64,000 nucleotides of DNA from contig NZ_JIAG01000004.1 in NCBI RefSeq assembly GCF_000688395.1, positions 62,001 to 126,000 of the forward strand, in the 5' to 3' direction. Positions 42,844-52,845 of the stretch are shown here, one piece after another. The notes below the pieces were generated by a model that saw nothing but the letters and a program-made list of their open reading frames with translations, was not told the origin of the DNA and ran no database searches. The translations under genes and the position numbers were made by a program. The stretch is from Haematomicrobium sanguinis DSM 21259 (GTDB lineage Bacteria > Actinomycetota > Actinomycetes > Actinomycetales > Micrococcaceae). How positions within the stretch are numbered: the first letter of the stretch is position 1; every line of letters starts with the position of its first letter.

Positions 42844-43830
42844 TCAGGAGGCGACCGGACGCGAAGGCGCGCCGCGGCGAGAACGGTGACGCCCGCGACC
42901 GCGCTTACGCCGCGACAGGATCGCGAGAATGAGGATCCACAACCAGCCGAGGAACGCGAGGCCCACCAGAATTGGCGCCCACGGGAGCGGGAACGGGGCG
43001 TCTTCGGTGGCTTGCTCGCTCACCTCGGCCGGAGTGTCAATGCGCTCACCGGTCACCAACAGACGGTGCGAATTCACCGGCACCGGGGTGCAGGTTATGA
43101 GGGTGACCAGGTCTTTGCCGGGCACGTTCTGCAGTTTGTCGATGTCTGTGGGGACCACGGTTTCGATGCTGTTGACTCGATAGGTCATCACTCGGCCGTA
43201 GGTGGAAATGGTGAAGATGTCGCCCTTTTTCACCTTGGGCAGGTTGTCGAAAAGCGTCGATTCGGGCAGGCCGGAGTGCGCCGTAATCACCGAGTGCGTG
43301 CCCGCGCCGCCCACTGGCAGCGAGGATCCGTAGAGGTGGCCCGCGCCCTTGCGGAGCACTTCTTCGGTAGCTCCGTGGCGGATCGGCAGGTCCACGTTGA
43401 TGCTCGGGATGCGGACCCGGGACATCACGCCGCCCGGGTCCAGGGAGAGTTGGCTCAAATACTCTTTCGCTTCGGAGTCGAGCTTGGGCATGCCGCCGCT
43501 GGAGGTATTGGAGAACGGGTCCACGATCAGGCCGGAGGCATCGGAGCTGTTGTATTGCTCTGCTTTAGCGAGCTCGGCGGCCAACTGTTCTGGCGTGAAC
43601 TTGTCCATTGTTTCGCCGTAGCTGGCAATGGAGTTGCGTTCCTTCACCGCCGAGAGCCAGCTAGCGGTCGCGGGGTAAAGGAAAACGAGGACACCGGCGA
43701 GTGCGATGGTCGCGATAATGAAGCGCTGCCACGTGGAGCCGGAGTTCTGGCTTTTGGCGGGATTTTCCGAGGGGTCCTCGCCGGGTACGTCGGAGGTATC
43801 GGCGGCCGGGGGTGCCTCGATGACGCTCAT
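42844..43830 (-). CDS. Class C (pilus-specific) sortase
   Basis: 328 residues from ATG 43830 (AAGGGAGA upstream). N-terminal membrane helix FIIATIALAGVLVFLYPATA, a lid segment with DPF (LIVDPFSN), and the catalytic triad in THSVITAHSGLP (His), VTLITCTPVPVNSHRLLVTG (Cys and Arg), and a C-terminal second helix typical of class C. It joins pilin subunits by cleaving LPxTG-type signals and linking them to a pilin-motif lysine. It lies downstream of the major pilin gene and is probably translated at a lower level because of the hairpin between them. Confidence 0.92.
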   Translation of the reverse strand: MSVIEAPPAADTSDVPGEDPSENPAKSQNSGSTWQRFIIATIALAGVLVFLYPATASWLSAVKERNSIASYGETMDKFTPEQLAAELAKAEQYNSSDASGLIVDPFSNTSSGGMPKLDSEAKEYLSQLSLDPGGVMSRVRIPSINVDLPIRHGATEEVLRKGAGHLYGSSLPVGGAGTHSVITAHSGLPESTLFDNLPKVKKGDIFTISTYGRVMTYRVNSIETVVPTDIDKLQNVPGKDLVTLITCTPVPVNSHRLLVTGERIDTPAEVSEQATEDAPFPLPWAPILVGLAFLGWLWILILAILSRRKRGRGRHRSRRGAPSRPVAS

Positions 43831-43913
43831 GCGCGTTCTCCCTTGTGCGGTAAAGCCGGTGTCCTGAAAAGCATTGTAGGTGGCCACGTGTTTCCGTGGT
43901 CACCAGGGGGGTT

Positions 43914-43942
43914 GTGGGGCCCAGTCGTTGACTGGGCCCCAC
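43914..43942 (-). terminator. Strong hairpin between major pilin and sortase genes
   Basis: GTGGGGCCCAGTC (43914-43926) and GACTGGGCCCCAC (43930-43942) form a perfect 13-bp stem with a GTT loop. No T-run follows on the leftward strand, so it may act as a partial terminator or mRNA stabiliser rather than a full stop. Confidence 0.55.
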
Positions 43943-43979
43943 ACTTATCTCATTTCCTGGGGGGATATGAGAGCTCTTG

Positions 43980-45449
43980 TTAGGCGTTAGCCTTCTTCTT
44001 GGAGCGGTTGACCACGTAGAAGCCAACAGCAACCAGGATGAGGCCGCCACCAATCAGGAAGAAGTACAGGGTGCCTGCGCCACCGGTGAACGGAAGCTCA
44101 AAGCCGCCGTTGTCCTTGGTGTTCTTCACGGTGATCTCGATGGTGTCCTTGTTGTAGTCGGTCACGGAAACCTCGAGCGGCTCGCTCAGCAGGGAGTATC
44201 CCTCGGGAGCCTTGGTTTCCACGATCCAGTAGTTGCGGTACTGGTCCTCGGGCAGCTCGGCGCCGTCGGCCCAGTTGCTCAAACGCAGACCCTCGATGGA
44301 GAGGCGGCCGTTGGCATCCGTGGTCCAGGTGTTCTGGCCGTTGACGCTGATCGCGTTGGTGCCGTTCTTCGCATCTTCTTCGCTCGGGTAAACCTTGAAC
44401 TCGGCGCCAGCAAGCTTGGTGCCGTTAGCCGCAGCGTCAACCTTTTCCAGGTCCAGCGAACCGAACTTGGTCTTCACTTCATTCGAAGGGATACCGTTGA
44501 TGTTCGAATCGTTCGGGAACAGGGTTGCCTTGTTGCTGATTTCGCCGTCTTCACCGAGTTCGCGGACAGTGGTGGTGATCTCGACAACGACCTTAGCGTT
44601 AGCGTTGGCCTGCTTGATCGTGTTCAGCTTCTCGCGACCAGCCTGAGTGAAGTCCACGGTCACCAAACCGTTTTCCTGGGTGACGGTGTAGTCGGTGCCT
44701 TCTGCGATAGCGATGTCGCTACCCTCGATGCTCACAGCGGTGGACACGTAGTCCAGGCGAGAGTCCAACTGGTCGGTGATGGTGTAACGGGAAGTAGTGC
44801 CACCGGCAGGGATCGCGCCCTTGATGGTGAAGGTCACTTCGTCGCCGAGCTTGATGGAATCTGTGTCCTCAACGGACTTCTCAATGGTGTCCACGTTGTT
44901 CTTCGGGTACACGTTGACGTCATACAGCCACTGGTTGCGGTTGTTCGGATCCGAAATCGGCAGGGTGACCAAGAATGGCTCGATACCGGTGATACCGCTG
45001 GCGAGCTGATCGTCGGTCAGTTCTTCGGTGACAACGTAAAGGCCGAGCGGCAAGTTCTCAAACTTTGCCAGGCCGTTCGCGTCAGTGGTGACCTCGACGG
45101 CGGCGTCACGGCTCATGCCCTGAGCGTCCTCGGCGCTCAGGCCAGCAACCTGCTCCCAGCCAGCGTTGGTGGTCAAGTCGATGTCGGAAACGCGCTCCAC
45201 CTTGAACTTGATCCCGGAAAGCGGGTTCAGTCCCGTGGTGTCCTGAGCGGTACCGTCACCGGGCTCACCCTGCTTGACGGGCTGCTCGAACTTGTGCACG
45301 TTCAAGGTCGCGGTCTTGCTTGGGTCGATCAGACCCGGGTTCATATCGGCGGCCATTGCTGGTCCGGCGATCCCCACCATGGCAAGCGCTGCAACGAGCA
45401 GGCCGGCCAAAGTTCTGCGCACGGTGCGCAGGTGCGAGGCGACGTTCAT
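43980..45449 (-). CDS. Major pilin subunit (SpaA/FimA type)
   Basis: 489 residues from ATG 45449 (AAAGAGAGA upstream). Signal peptide LAGLLVAALAMVGIAGPAMA; pilin motif WLYDVNVYPKN with the Lys that receives the next subunit; SpaA-like isopeptide domains with E-box YWIVETKAPEGYSLL; sorting signal LPFTGGAGTLYF, a membrane helix and the basic tail RSKKKANA. This is the polymer-forming shaft protein of a sortase-assembled pilus. Between an adhesin gene and the sortase. Confidence 0.94.
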   Translation of the reverse strand: MNVASHLRTVRRTLAGLLVAALAMVGIAGPAMAADMNPGLIDPSKTATLNVHKFEQPVKQGEPGDGTAQDTTGLNPLSGIKFKVERVSDIDLTTNAGWEQVAGLSAEDAQGMSRDAAVEVTTDANGLAKFENLPLGLYVVTEELTDDQLASGITGIEPFLVTLPISDPNNRNQWLYDVNVYPKNNVDTIEKSVEDTDSIKLGDEVTFTIKGAIPAGGTTSRYTITDQLDSRLDYVSTAVSIEGSDIAIAEGTDYTVTQENGLVTVDFTQAGREKLNTIKQANANAKVVVEITTTVRELGEDGEISNKATLFPNDSNINGIPSNEVKTKFGSLDLEKVDAAANGTKLAGAEFKVYPSEEDAKNGTNAISVNGQNTWTTDANGRLSIEGLRLSNWADGAELPEDQYRNYWIVETKAPEGYSLLSEPLEVSVTDYNKDTIEITVKNTKDNGGFELPFTGGAGTLYFFLIGGGLILVAVGFYVVNRSKKKANA

Positions 45450-45492
45450 GGTGTCTCTCTTTCTTTTGTTTTCTATGGGTAAGGAGGTAAAT

Positions 45493-48400
45493 CTAGGTGG
45501 TGCGTTTGCGCACACGCAGGGTGAGCGCCACCGCGAGGGCAACAATCAAGAGCCCGGCGATCGTAAAGATCGCTGTTCCGCGTCCGCCGGCGATGGGTAG
45601 CGTGATCGCTCGCTGGTCAAATACTTTGACCGTCGGCGGATCTTGCTGAAGTTCGACGACGCCACTCACCTCGGGTGAGGAGAGCACCAAAGTGCCACTT
45701 GAGTTTTGCGAGACGTCGAGTTGTATCGCTTGAGCGAGAAGATTGTGGCCCGCGGGTGCCTTGGTTTCTTGCAACCAATAGCTGCCCGGGGAAATGTCGG
45801 TGATCTGGAAGGTCCCGGTACCGGTGGCGGTGATGGTTCCCACCTGTTCGCCAATGGCACCGTCCTGGTTCAGGCTCAGCATGAATTCCGAGCCGTCGAT
45901 GAGCGCAGCCTTGGACTGGCTGGCGGTTGCGAAACCGTACTTTTCCAGGTTGATGACGATTCGGGTGTTCACGATGTCACCGATCGCAACGTCGATGCTG
46001 GTGCCGTTCACGGTGACTGGGTACTGCGCGGTCGATTTCAGGTAGCCTTCAGGCGCCTTGGTTTCCACGAGCGTGTAGTCGCCCCATATGAGGTCCTTGA
46101 CGCGCAGTGCGCCGGCGTTGGAATCGGCGTCATTGCTGCCATTGTCAATGACGGCGACGACGGTTCCGGCCGAGTCGGTGAGTGACCATTCGCTTCCGGC
46201 CAAGGCAGCGCCCTCGCCATCGACCTTGTTCCAGTTCACTTCACCGGTCACCGGGTTTGTGGTGCAGTCATCGCTGTCCAGCTCACACGTTGTCGGCGGC
46301 TTTTGCCCCGGGTTGATCAGGAAGTTCGCCAGGGTGGAGTCGCCGCGCTTATCGACCGGGTTGACGGTGACCTTGTAGGTGAGCGTCACGGTGGCACCGG
46401 GTTGGATGGTGCCGCCAATCACGATGCGCTGACCGTTCTCATCTTGAACGTAGTAGACCGTCAGGCCGCTGTCGCTCGGGTCAAAGACTAGTTGGGGGGA
46501 ACCGCTGGAATCGCGCACGAACTCGGCGTCGTCAAGGACCCCGTTGAGGTAGTCCTCACGGTTCACTTGTCCCGGGGCCTTACCCGTGTTCTTGAACTCA
46601 ATGGTGTAGGTCAAGACGTCTCCGGCGTTGACGAACTCGCCGTCCTTCTTGCCCTCGAGCTGCTTCTTATCGGAAACGTTGGGGGCACCGACCGTGACCG
46701 TGGCACAGGAGTCATTGTTCTTGAGCGTGTCATTGACCGGAATGCACGCCAGGTTAGTCAATTCCTTGGTGCCATCCGCCTTGTTGGCGTACTTGACGCG
46801 GTAGGTGAGCTCGACGCTCTGACCGGCGGCGAGGGCGCCGGACCAGTTCAGCTTCTTTGCGGTGGCGTCAAAGGTGGGGTTGGTTGCGGTTCCCGCCGGG
46901 TCCACGTACCGCGCGGCGAGCGAGGACGTCACGAGATCGGCGTCGTCGAGCACCTTGGAGAGGTCATCTTCAACAGACGCGGGAAGGCTTGCAGTGAAAT
47001 TGCCGGGCCCCGCATTGGTGACGCGGACGGTGTAGGTGACCTCATCGCCGTCGTTATTCACGACCGTCTTGTCTGCGCTCTTCTGAACCGTCAATCGAGG
47101 CAGGTTTAAGGTGACCTCCGCGCACGTTGCCGGCTGATTGGGCGCGCTCGCGCAGGCGCGGCTGTTCATCACACCGTCGCCGTTGTTGTTGGTCGTGACG
47201 GTGTAGGTGAACTCCACCGATTGCCCGGCCTTCAGCGCGCCATTCCACTCGAGTGCACCCGCCTTGAGCACCGGTGCAATGGCCGTTCCGTCGGGATTGA
47301 GGTAGCGCGCGCTCGGCGCACCTGGGCCGGACGCGGTGAGGGTAGCATCGTCAGAAATGCCTGCGAGATCGTCGCGGAACATGGCGGGATTGTCGGTTGT
47401 GTAGTCACCCGTGCCGGTGTTGGTCATCGTGACGGTGTAAGTCACTGGGTCGCCCTGACGAAGCTCGGTCTTATTGGCCTTCTTCGTGATGGTCAGTTTG
47501 CGCACGGTAAAGAACTCGACCTGCGCGCAGTTAGGGGCGTTCACACCGACCATGTTGACGACGTTGACGTCCGGGCAGTTTTGGTAGACCTTCGGGCTCG
47601 GGTCGCTTGGGGCAGGGGTTGCCGAAGTGACGTCGACAGAGAAAGTGCACGAGACCTGACCCTGATTCAAGTCGCCCTTGACGCTGATGTTGCTCTGACC
47701 CGGGGTGGCGGTGAGCACGCCATTGGGGCACGAGGTGCGGATGTTTGGCGGGTTCGCAACCGCTAAGCCTGACGGCAGGTTATCGGTGAACGACCAGCCC
47801 TGCTTGGAGGCAAGCTCGCTGGTGTTGGTCACGGTGAAGGTCAACGTGGTGGTTCCACCTGCGGGTACGCGGGCATCCTTGAAGGACTTATCGAGTTGGG
47901 GGTCGCGTCCAGCACCTTGATGTTGTCGAAGGCGCCGTCGTTGCCAATCCCGGTTCCGGTCTCGTTTTTCATACGGATACCGAAGGTTTCACCCTTGATC
48001 AAGAACGAACCATCGGCCGCGAAAACACCGGCCTTAACCGTGTTGTCTCCGGATCCGTATGTCTTTGCGCGGCTATCCGTACATGGGTTGATGGCATTGG
48101 TCGAAACGGGGATCTCGGTTCCAGCGGAATTGACGATGTAAAAACGCAGCTTCGGCGGAGTGGCGATCGATACAGCACACGATGTGGCCGCAGCATCCAC
48201 CGAAAAGGTAATGAATCGGCCAGACTGAGCTAGGGAAAGCGGAGTACGGGTTTCAAACTCTACTTCGTTGTTCCGCCCGTTTCCTTCGGTAAAGGATGCC
48301 ACAGCAGCATTCGCCCTGGGGTCGCTCATACCGTTCAGTTGACCGATGGCATTGATCAAGAGCTGGAGCTTTGTGAACGCACCAGGAGCATAGTAATTTC

Positions 48401-48785
48401 CAAGCGCGTTGCAATCGCCGATTTGCCGTGACGAATAGCCATCGACAATGAAGCCATTGCAGTTTGTTCGGCTGCTCCAATAGTTCGAGGACGAGTATCG
48501 CTCACCCGTAGCGCCTACATAATCGCGCAACAGAATATTGGAGCCGCGAGCGCGGTTTTGGAAGTCCTCCGTAAAGACGCTTTCCGGATCGCTCGGCACG
48601 CCCGGATTTCCTGCAGCCATCGGCAAAATGACACCGGAAGACGGCGAAATCGGCGCGGCATACGTCTGGGCAGAGAAGGGAAAGAACGTGAGGAGACCGG
48701 CTGTAAGCGTGGCGATGAGCGTCGTCGCGAATGACGCCACCAACAGCGTGCGCGAACGCTTACGCCCCTTGGCGCGCGCGTTCAT
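45493..48785 (-). pseudogene. Large pilus adhesin, frameshifted at a G5/C5 run
   Basis: N-terminal part (to 47841) has signal peptide ATTLIATLTAGLLTFFPFSA and a lectin-like domain; C-terminal part (47844-45493) has several DUF11/Ig-like repeats (TFTVTNTSELASKQGWSF), two SpaA-like modules (ETKAPEGYLK, ETKAPAGHNLL) and the anchor LPIAGGRGTAIF. The two frames meet at 47898-47902 (GGGGG on the plus strand); one more G would join TPQLDKSFKDARVPAGGTTT into a ~1,097-residue protein. Start at ATG 48785 is likely, a GTG at 48809 possible. Either phase-variable, broken or a sequencing error. Confidence 0.82.
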
Positions 48786-49097
48786 TGCACATGCGATCTT
48801 CACAGTCACCGTCCCCGTGGCTCTGTATGCTCGGAACGACCGAGCGAAGCGGATAAAGATTTATGTTCGGTCAACCCAACTTGATTATTCGCACAGTGCT
48901 CCCCGTTTTGGCGCGCAAAGATCAACTGTAGCGGTCACGAATAGGCCAATCTTGGCTGGAAAGTGCGGAATCAAGAAGTGAGCAGAATGCCCCCATGTCC
49001 CCCCGACAGATTCAATACTATCGGGCGATAGGTGATCCTGTCACCTTTTGTGTCCGAGCTAACACATGAGAACGAAACTCATCTGGCCGAACCGTTA
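48786..49097. other. Intergenic region with two small hairpins
   Basis: 312 bp between the two adhesins. CTATCG-GG-CGATAG (49018-49031) and GGTGA-TCCTG-TCACC (49031-49045) lie next to each other near the 3' end of the upstream adhesin gene and may end its transcript. The promoter of the frameshifted adhesin is expected here, but no clear -10/-35 was recognised. Confidence 0.4.
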
Positions 49098-51602
49098 CTA
49101 TCCCTTTCTTCGGCGCACCGAAATTGCTAGTGCGGTGGCAAGAATCAACAGTGCCGCGCCGCCTGCGATATACATCCACGCGCCCGATCCGCCTGAAATA
49201 GGCAGGGTGATCGTCCTTTGGTCATACACCTTGAGAGTGGCGGGTCCCTGCGTCACTTCGGCGACGCCGTCCGGGCCATCGGTATTAATGACCAGCTCAC
49301 CGGCATCCGACTGCGTGAGCGTGATCCCAATGGGCTCGGCGAGCAAATTGTGACCCCGAGGCGCTGTGGTTTCCACTACCCAGTATTTGCCGAGCGAGAG
49401 ACCGCTCAGTTCAAACTTGCCGACGCCGCGCGAGTCCACGGTGCCGACTTGATCGCCGGGCGCGCCACCTGCGTCGGTGTAAATAGCAAAGCTGGACCCG
49501 TCAATAAGTTCGGGCGTGGATTGCCCTCTCTCGGCAAATCCGTATTTCTCTAGATTCACCAGGATCTTCTTATTGTCGATCGGCATCGGCGTTGGCGAGC
49601 GAAGGTTTATCCCGTCTACGGTAACGGTTGCAGATTCGCCTTTCAACGGCAAGTAGCCGGCGGGCGCTTTCACTTCCGTCAAGGTGTACGTCCCCCAGAC
49701 GAGGTTTCCCACTTCAAAACCACCGGGGCTGGCGTCGATGTCGAGTAGACCTTGTTGGTTGCCGCTGTAATCCGCAATCTCTTTGGAGTAACCGTTGGGG
49801 CCATCCAGCCGCCATACCGAGCCAGCAAGTCGCTGCTTCGTCGCGCTATCGAGCTTTTCCCAGCGAATCGAGCCAGGCAGATCCTGATTGATCAGAGTGC
49901 AATCGGTCAGTTTGTAGCGTGGCACGTTGACGTTGACCGAGCCGGACGCGTTCGGAGTGAAAACTTGCTTAGCGCCACCGCTCACGGTGCACTCGACCTG
50001 CTTAAGCCGGTACCCCGGTTTCGCAGTTTCGCTAATCGTAAAGGTCCCGTCCTTGACCAACTTCTCTTCGCCGCTGGCAAAGTTGATGGTGGCATCCGAG
50101 CCGCGCTTCGCAGTGAGTTGCCAGGTGCTCGCATCCCGTGGCGCACCGTACTTCACGTCGAAAGATTTTGTCAGTTTCAACTTGGTGGGGATTGGCGTGT
50201 TCGTGAACATACACTCAACTGCCGCGCCCTCGGTTTGGCCGGACGCAATCTCCGGTATTTTCACAGTGCCGCGCGCAGCGGTGCCGCTTGCGATCACGTT
50301 GTTTCCTACCTTGCATTCGTAGGTAGTGGTGTACCCGGTCGCGACATTGCCGCCCACAAGCTTTTCTTCAATCACATAATTTGCACCCGCACGCACAGGA
50401 AACGGCCCGGCAAACTGATCCTGAACGCCATTGGCGCTTCCCTCAGTGCGCGCGCTGGTTACCGCCGCAGTGTCGCCTTCACGAGTAAAGCTCAAATCAA
50501 ACTGATCCGTCGACTTATCGCGACCAACAATATCCTTCTTAACTGTGAGAGTAGGCGGTGAGACGCAACTTGCCAGGTCGCTGGAGTTAGTGAGTGACGT
50601 GGTCACAGAAGATATCTTGGTCCAGGTACTCGGGTCGTACTTTTCCATGATCTTGCCGGAGGCAAGCATCACCGTGCCGTCTGCGTTGAACGAGATTCCG
50701 GTGACCACGCCCATCTCGGTGGGGCGCAGGGCAGTGGCTGACGCCGGGAATCGATAGTTCGGATCATTGCGCCCGCTACCCTGGGCGTCGCGAATGGTTT
50801 TTGCGGTCACAGAAAACACCGCGACTTGCTTATCTGGACCCATGACCACATAGAGGTTTCCGTTGGCATCAAAAGCCATGTCACCGTTGGCGGGCTTCAT
50901 GGTGAGTTCGGTATCGAAGTTCCCCAGCGCAGAAATGTTTCCAGTATTTGGGTTATAGGACCAAAGATAAAACTTCCACGTCTCGGTCTCCGATCCTCGA
51001 GAATATGCCCCGAAGAGGAAATTGCCAGTGACCAGGTCCACCGCTCCTGCCACAATTGTTTGATTTGCGGGGAATCCTGGAGCTGTGGTCAAGGGACCGA
51101 CGGTCCAGCCCGTTTGGGGTGTATACGTGCCGATGCGCATACCCGTGAGATCGTCCCCGTATTGCGCAATGGAGTAGGCGGACTGACCATCGCGCCCAAT
51201 TCCCAGCGCGTTAGCGCTTCGCGTGTACTTGGGTGGGAACACCCAATGGCCCACGAGAGTCTGTTGGCCGGTTGGACTAATCCTCCGGACTTCACCGGAC
51301 AAGGGCTCGTTATCTACATAAATGCCACGAACGGTATACGTATCCCCCGCGTTGCACTGAAACACGGACGGCGCCGCCAACATTGGCTGCACCAATCGCT
51401 CCGCAGAGGGTTTCGGCGAGGGCAAAGTGGCTGACGGGGTTGGCGCAGGCTTAGCCGACTCTTCAGGAACGTCCGCAGAACTTGACGTTGGGGTGGGTTC
51501 AACTGTCGGCGGCAAGGTTTCCGCAATCGCCGCAGACGGCGCAATCAGTGCAGTCAGTAGAGCCGCAAGAATGCCAATCCTCTTAAGGCGATTACCCGCC
51601 AT
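49098..51602 (-). CDS. Large pilus-associated adhesin with a propeller-like N-terminal domain
   Basis: 834 residues from ATG 51602 (AAGGGGGGAT upstream). Signal peptide IGILAALLTALIAPSAAIAE, a Pro/Thr/Ser-rich segment, then a ~270-residue domain of repeated beta-sheet blocks (VRGIYVDNEPLSGEVRRISP, MAFDANGNLYVVMGPD) resembling DUF6923-like propellers. Prealbumin-like/DUF5979-type domains (LTVKKDIVGRDKSTDQFDLS) and SpaA modules (TLTEVKAPAGYLPL, WVVETTAPRGHNLL) follow. Anchor LPISGGSGAWMY, helix and RRRKG tail. Its last ~130 residues are clearly paralogous to those of the frameshifted adhesin. Confidence 0.87.
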   Translation of the reverse strand: MAGNRLKRIGILAALLTALIAPSAAIAETLPPTVEPTPTSSSADVPEESAKPAPTPSATLPSPKPSAERLVQPMLAAPSVFQCNAGDTYTVRGIYVDNEPLSGEVRRISPTGQQTLVGHWVFPPKYTRSANALGIGRDGQSAYSIAQYGDDLTGMRIGTYTPQTGWTVGPLTTAPGFPANQTIVAGAVDLVTGNFLFGAYSRGSETETWKFYLWSYNPNTGNISALGNFDTELTMKPANGDMAFDANGNLYVVMGPDKQVAVFSVTAKTIRDAQGSGRNDPNYRFPASATALRPTEMGVVTGISFNADGTVMLASGKIMEKYDPSTWTKISSVTTSLTNSSDLASCVSPPTLTVKKDIVGRDKSTDQFDLSFTREGDTAAVTSARTEGSANGVQDQFAGPFPVRAGANYVIEEKLVGGNVATGYTTTYECKVGNNVIASGTAARGTVKIPEIASGQTEGAAVECMFTNTPIPTKLKLTKSFDVKYGAPRDASTWQLTAKRGSDATINFASGEEKLVKDGTFTISETAKPGYRLKQVECTVSGGAKQVFTPNASGSVNVNVPRYKLTDCTLINQDLPGSIRWEKLDSATKQRLAGSVWRLDGPNGYSKEIADYSGNQQGLLDIDASPGGFEVGNLVWGTYTLTEVKAPAGYLPLKGESATVTVDGINLRSPTPMPIDNKKILVNLEKYGFAERGQSTPELIDGSSFAIYTDAGGAPGDQVGTVDSRGVGKFELSGLSLGKYWVVETTAPRGHNLLAEPIGITLTQSDAGELVINTDGPDGVAEVTQGPATLKVYDQRTITLPISGGSGAWMYIAGGAALLILATALAISVRRRKG

Positions 51603-51865
51603 ATATCCCCCCTTGAGATCGAGCACATCTGGCGCGCCGACTCTTGGTCACGACAGAATCTCGAAGTTCCATACAAAAAACAGTTCCGTTTCCAATCACA
51701 AACACTCTGGTTCGCAAGGCCGAACATCAAACGCCCACAGCGGGCGCAACTCCTGAAAATTACACAATAGCGGATGCACGGTTGCAGGTGCAGACAATGT
51801 GACAGAAGCGACAACGACCCTAGCCGAACTCTCACGTTCGTTGCCGCCGTTGCCTGGAAGCGCAG

Positions 51866-51938
51866 TGGGCCCCGTCGGGATCGAACCGACGACCTGCGGA
51901 TTAAAAGTCCGATGCTCTACCAACTGAGCTAGAGGCCC
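51866..51938 (-). tRNA. tRNA-Lys (TTT)
   Basis: 73 nt. Acceptor GGGCCTC pairs with GGGGCCC (one U-G), discriminator A, D-arm GCTCAGTTGGTAGAGC, anticodon loop CTTTTAA with TTT, T-loop GGTTCGATCCC. No CCA encoded. Single gene between an adhesin gene and a divergent hypothetical gene. Confidence 0.95.
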
Positions 51939-52041
51939 CTCCAGTCCGCGCGCCTTACAGTGTCCTTTGGCGCACAAAATGGACAACCCAACTCTACACG
52001 AGCACCCCGGCTCACCTTAAACCGAGGCACCCCAATTTAAG

Positions 52042-52078
52042 GTACGACGGCGCGCCAAGGCTTGGCACGCCGTCGTAC
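52042..52078. repeat. 18-bp-arm palindrome built from GTACGACGGCG
   Basis: GTACGACGGCGCGCCAAG (52042-52059) and CTTGGCACGCCGTCGTAC (52061-52078) pair with one mismatch and a single-base loop, followed by GTTTTTAA on the plus strand. It lies between the divergent tRNA-Lys and a hypothetical gene. The first 15 bases occur in inverse at 23267-23281. Confidence 0.7.
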
Positions 52079-52121
52079 GTTTTTAATGACTCACCTCGAG
52101 CGACGGGAGTATCGTCGGAAC

Positions 52122-52760
52122 ATGAGCAAAGACGAGCAACCCCGACCCCGGCGGCCGCGCCCCTTCGCGCCGGCCGAGTTTGAGCCGTTTGCTGGCGGCG
52201 CGGATCCGGCGCGGGTGTCCGAGGCGGCGCATATGGCGGCGCAGGCGCTCGTGCATCATGGGCGGTCCAGCGATGACCCAGAAGTGACCGCGCGGCTCGT
52301 ACGGCTGGCGGATGAACAGGGGCTTGAGGCGATCGCTGAGATGTGGGCGGAGTCGCCGAGCCGATCTTTGCCCGGTGCGCTGTGGCGGTTGTATGCGTTA
52401 CGTGCGGCCGTGCAGAAGGAGCCCGAGCGGATGGCCGAATACTTCAAGGCCGGGCAGGCGCAACAAGACGTGTCCAAAGTGGTTGCCGGGGTCGCCGAGC
52501 CGCCCGGTTCCGAGGAAGTTGCGCGGATGGCGGACACCGTGTTGTCCGGGGCGTTTGACGGGGACTTTGATGTGGCGCTGGAGCGGTTTGCGGCGTTTTG
52601 CCGGATTGTGGCGGTGGGTCAGGTGAATCATGCCGACAGCGTTGAAGTGAGCAACGAGGCTTTCGCCACGAAACTGACGCGGAACTCGGATCAGTTGGTG
52701 CGCACGGCCGAGGATTTGGAAGCCGCGGCGGCCGCGTGGCGGCGAGGGGAGCTCGATTAG
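52122..52760 (+). CDS. Hypothetical helical protein
   Basis: 212 residues from ATG 52122; the earlier in-frame start lies inside the palindrome. The N-terminus is Pro/Arg-rich (DEQPRPRRPRPFAPAEFEPF). The rest is a run of helices (EAAHMAAQALVHHGRSSDD, GALWRLYALRAAVQKEPERM, EDLEAAAAAWRRGELD). Actinobacterial genomes often have an unnamed gene of this type. No catalytic motif or membrane segment seen. Function not known. Confidence 0.7.
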   Translation: MSKDEQPRPRRPRPFAPAEFEPFAGGADPARVSEAAHMAAQALVHHGRSSDDPEVTARLVRLADEQGLEAIAEMWAESPSRSLPGALWRLYALRAAVQKEPERMAEYFKAGQAQQDVSKVVAGVAEPPGSEEVARMADTVLSGAFDGDFDVALERFAAFCRIVAVGQVNHADSVEVSNEAFATKLTRNSDQLVRTAEDLEAAAAAWRRGELD

Positions 52761-52780
52761 GGCTGCGCGCTCAAGTTTGA

Positions 52781-52836
52781 AGGGTTATTTCGACGTTGTA
52801 GGGCCGTATATGCCCCTATTTTGTCCAAACAACCCT
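52781..52836. terminator. Weak nested inverted repeat after the hypothetical gene
   Basis: AGGGTT (52781-52786) and AACCCT (52831-52836) form outer arms; TAGGGC/GCCCCTA and short T/A runs lie inside. The overall form resembles the other two-tier structures in this window but is poorer. Confidence 0.35.
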
Positions 52837-52845
52837 AGAAAGTCG

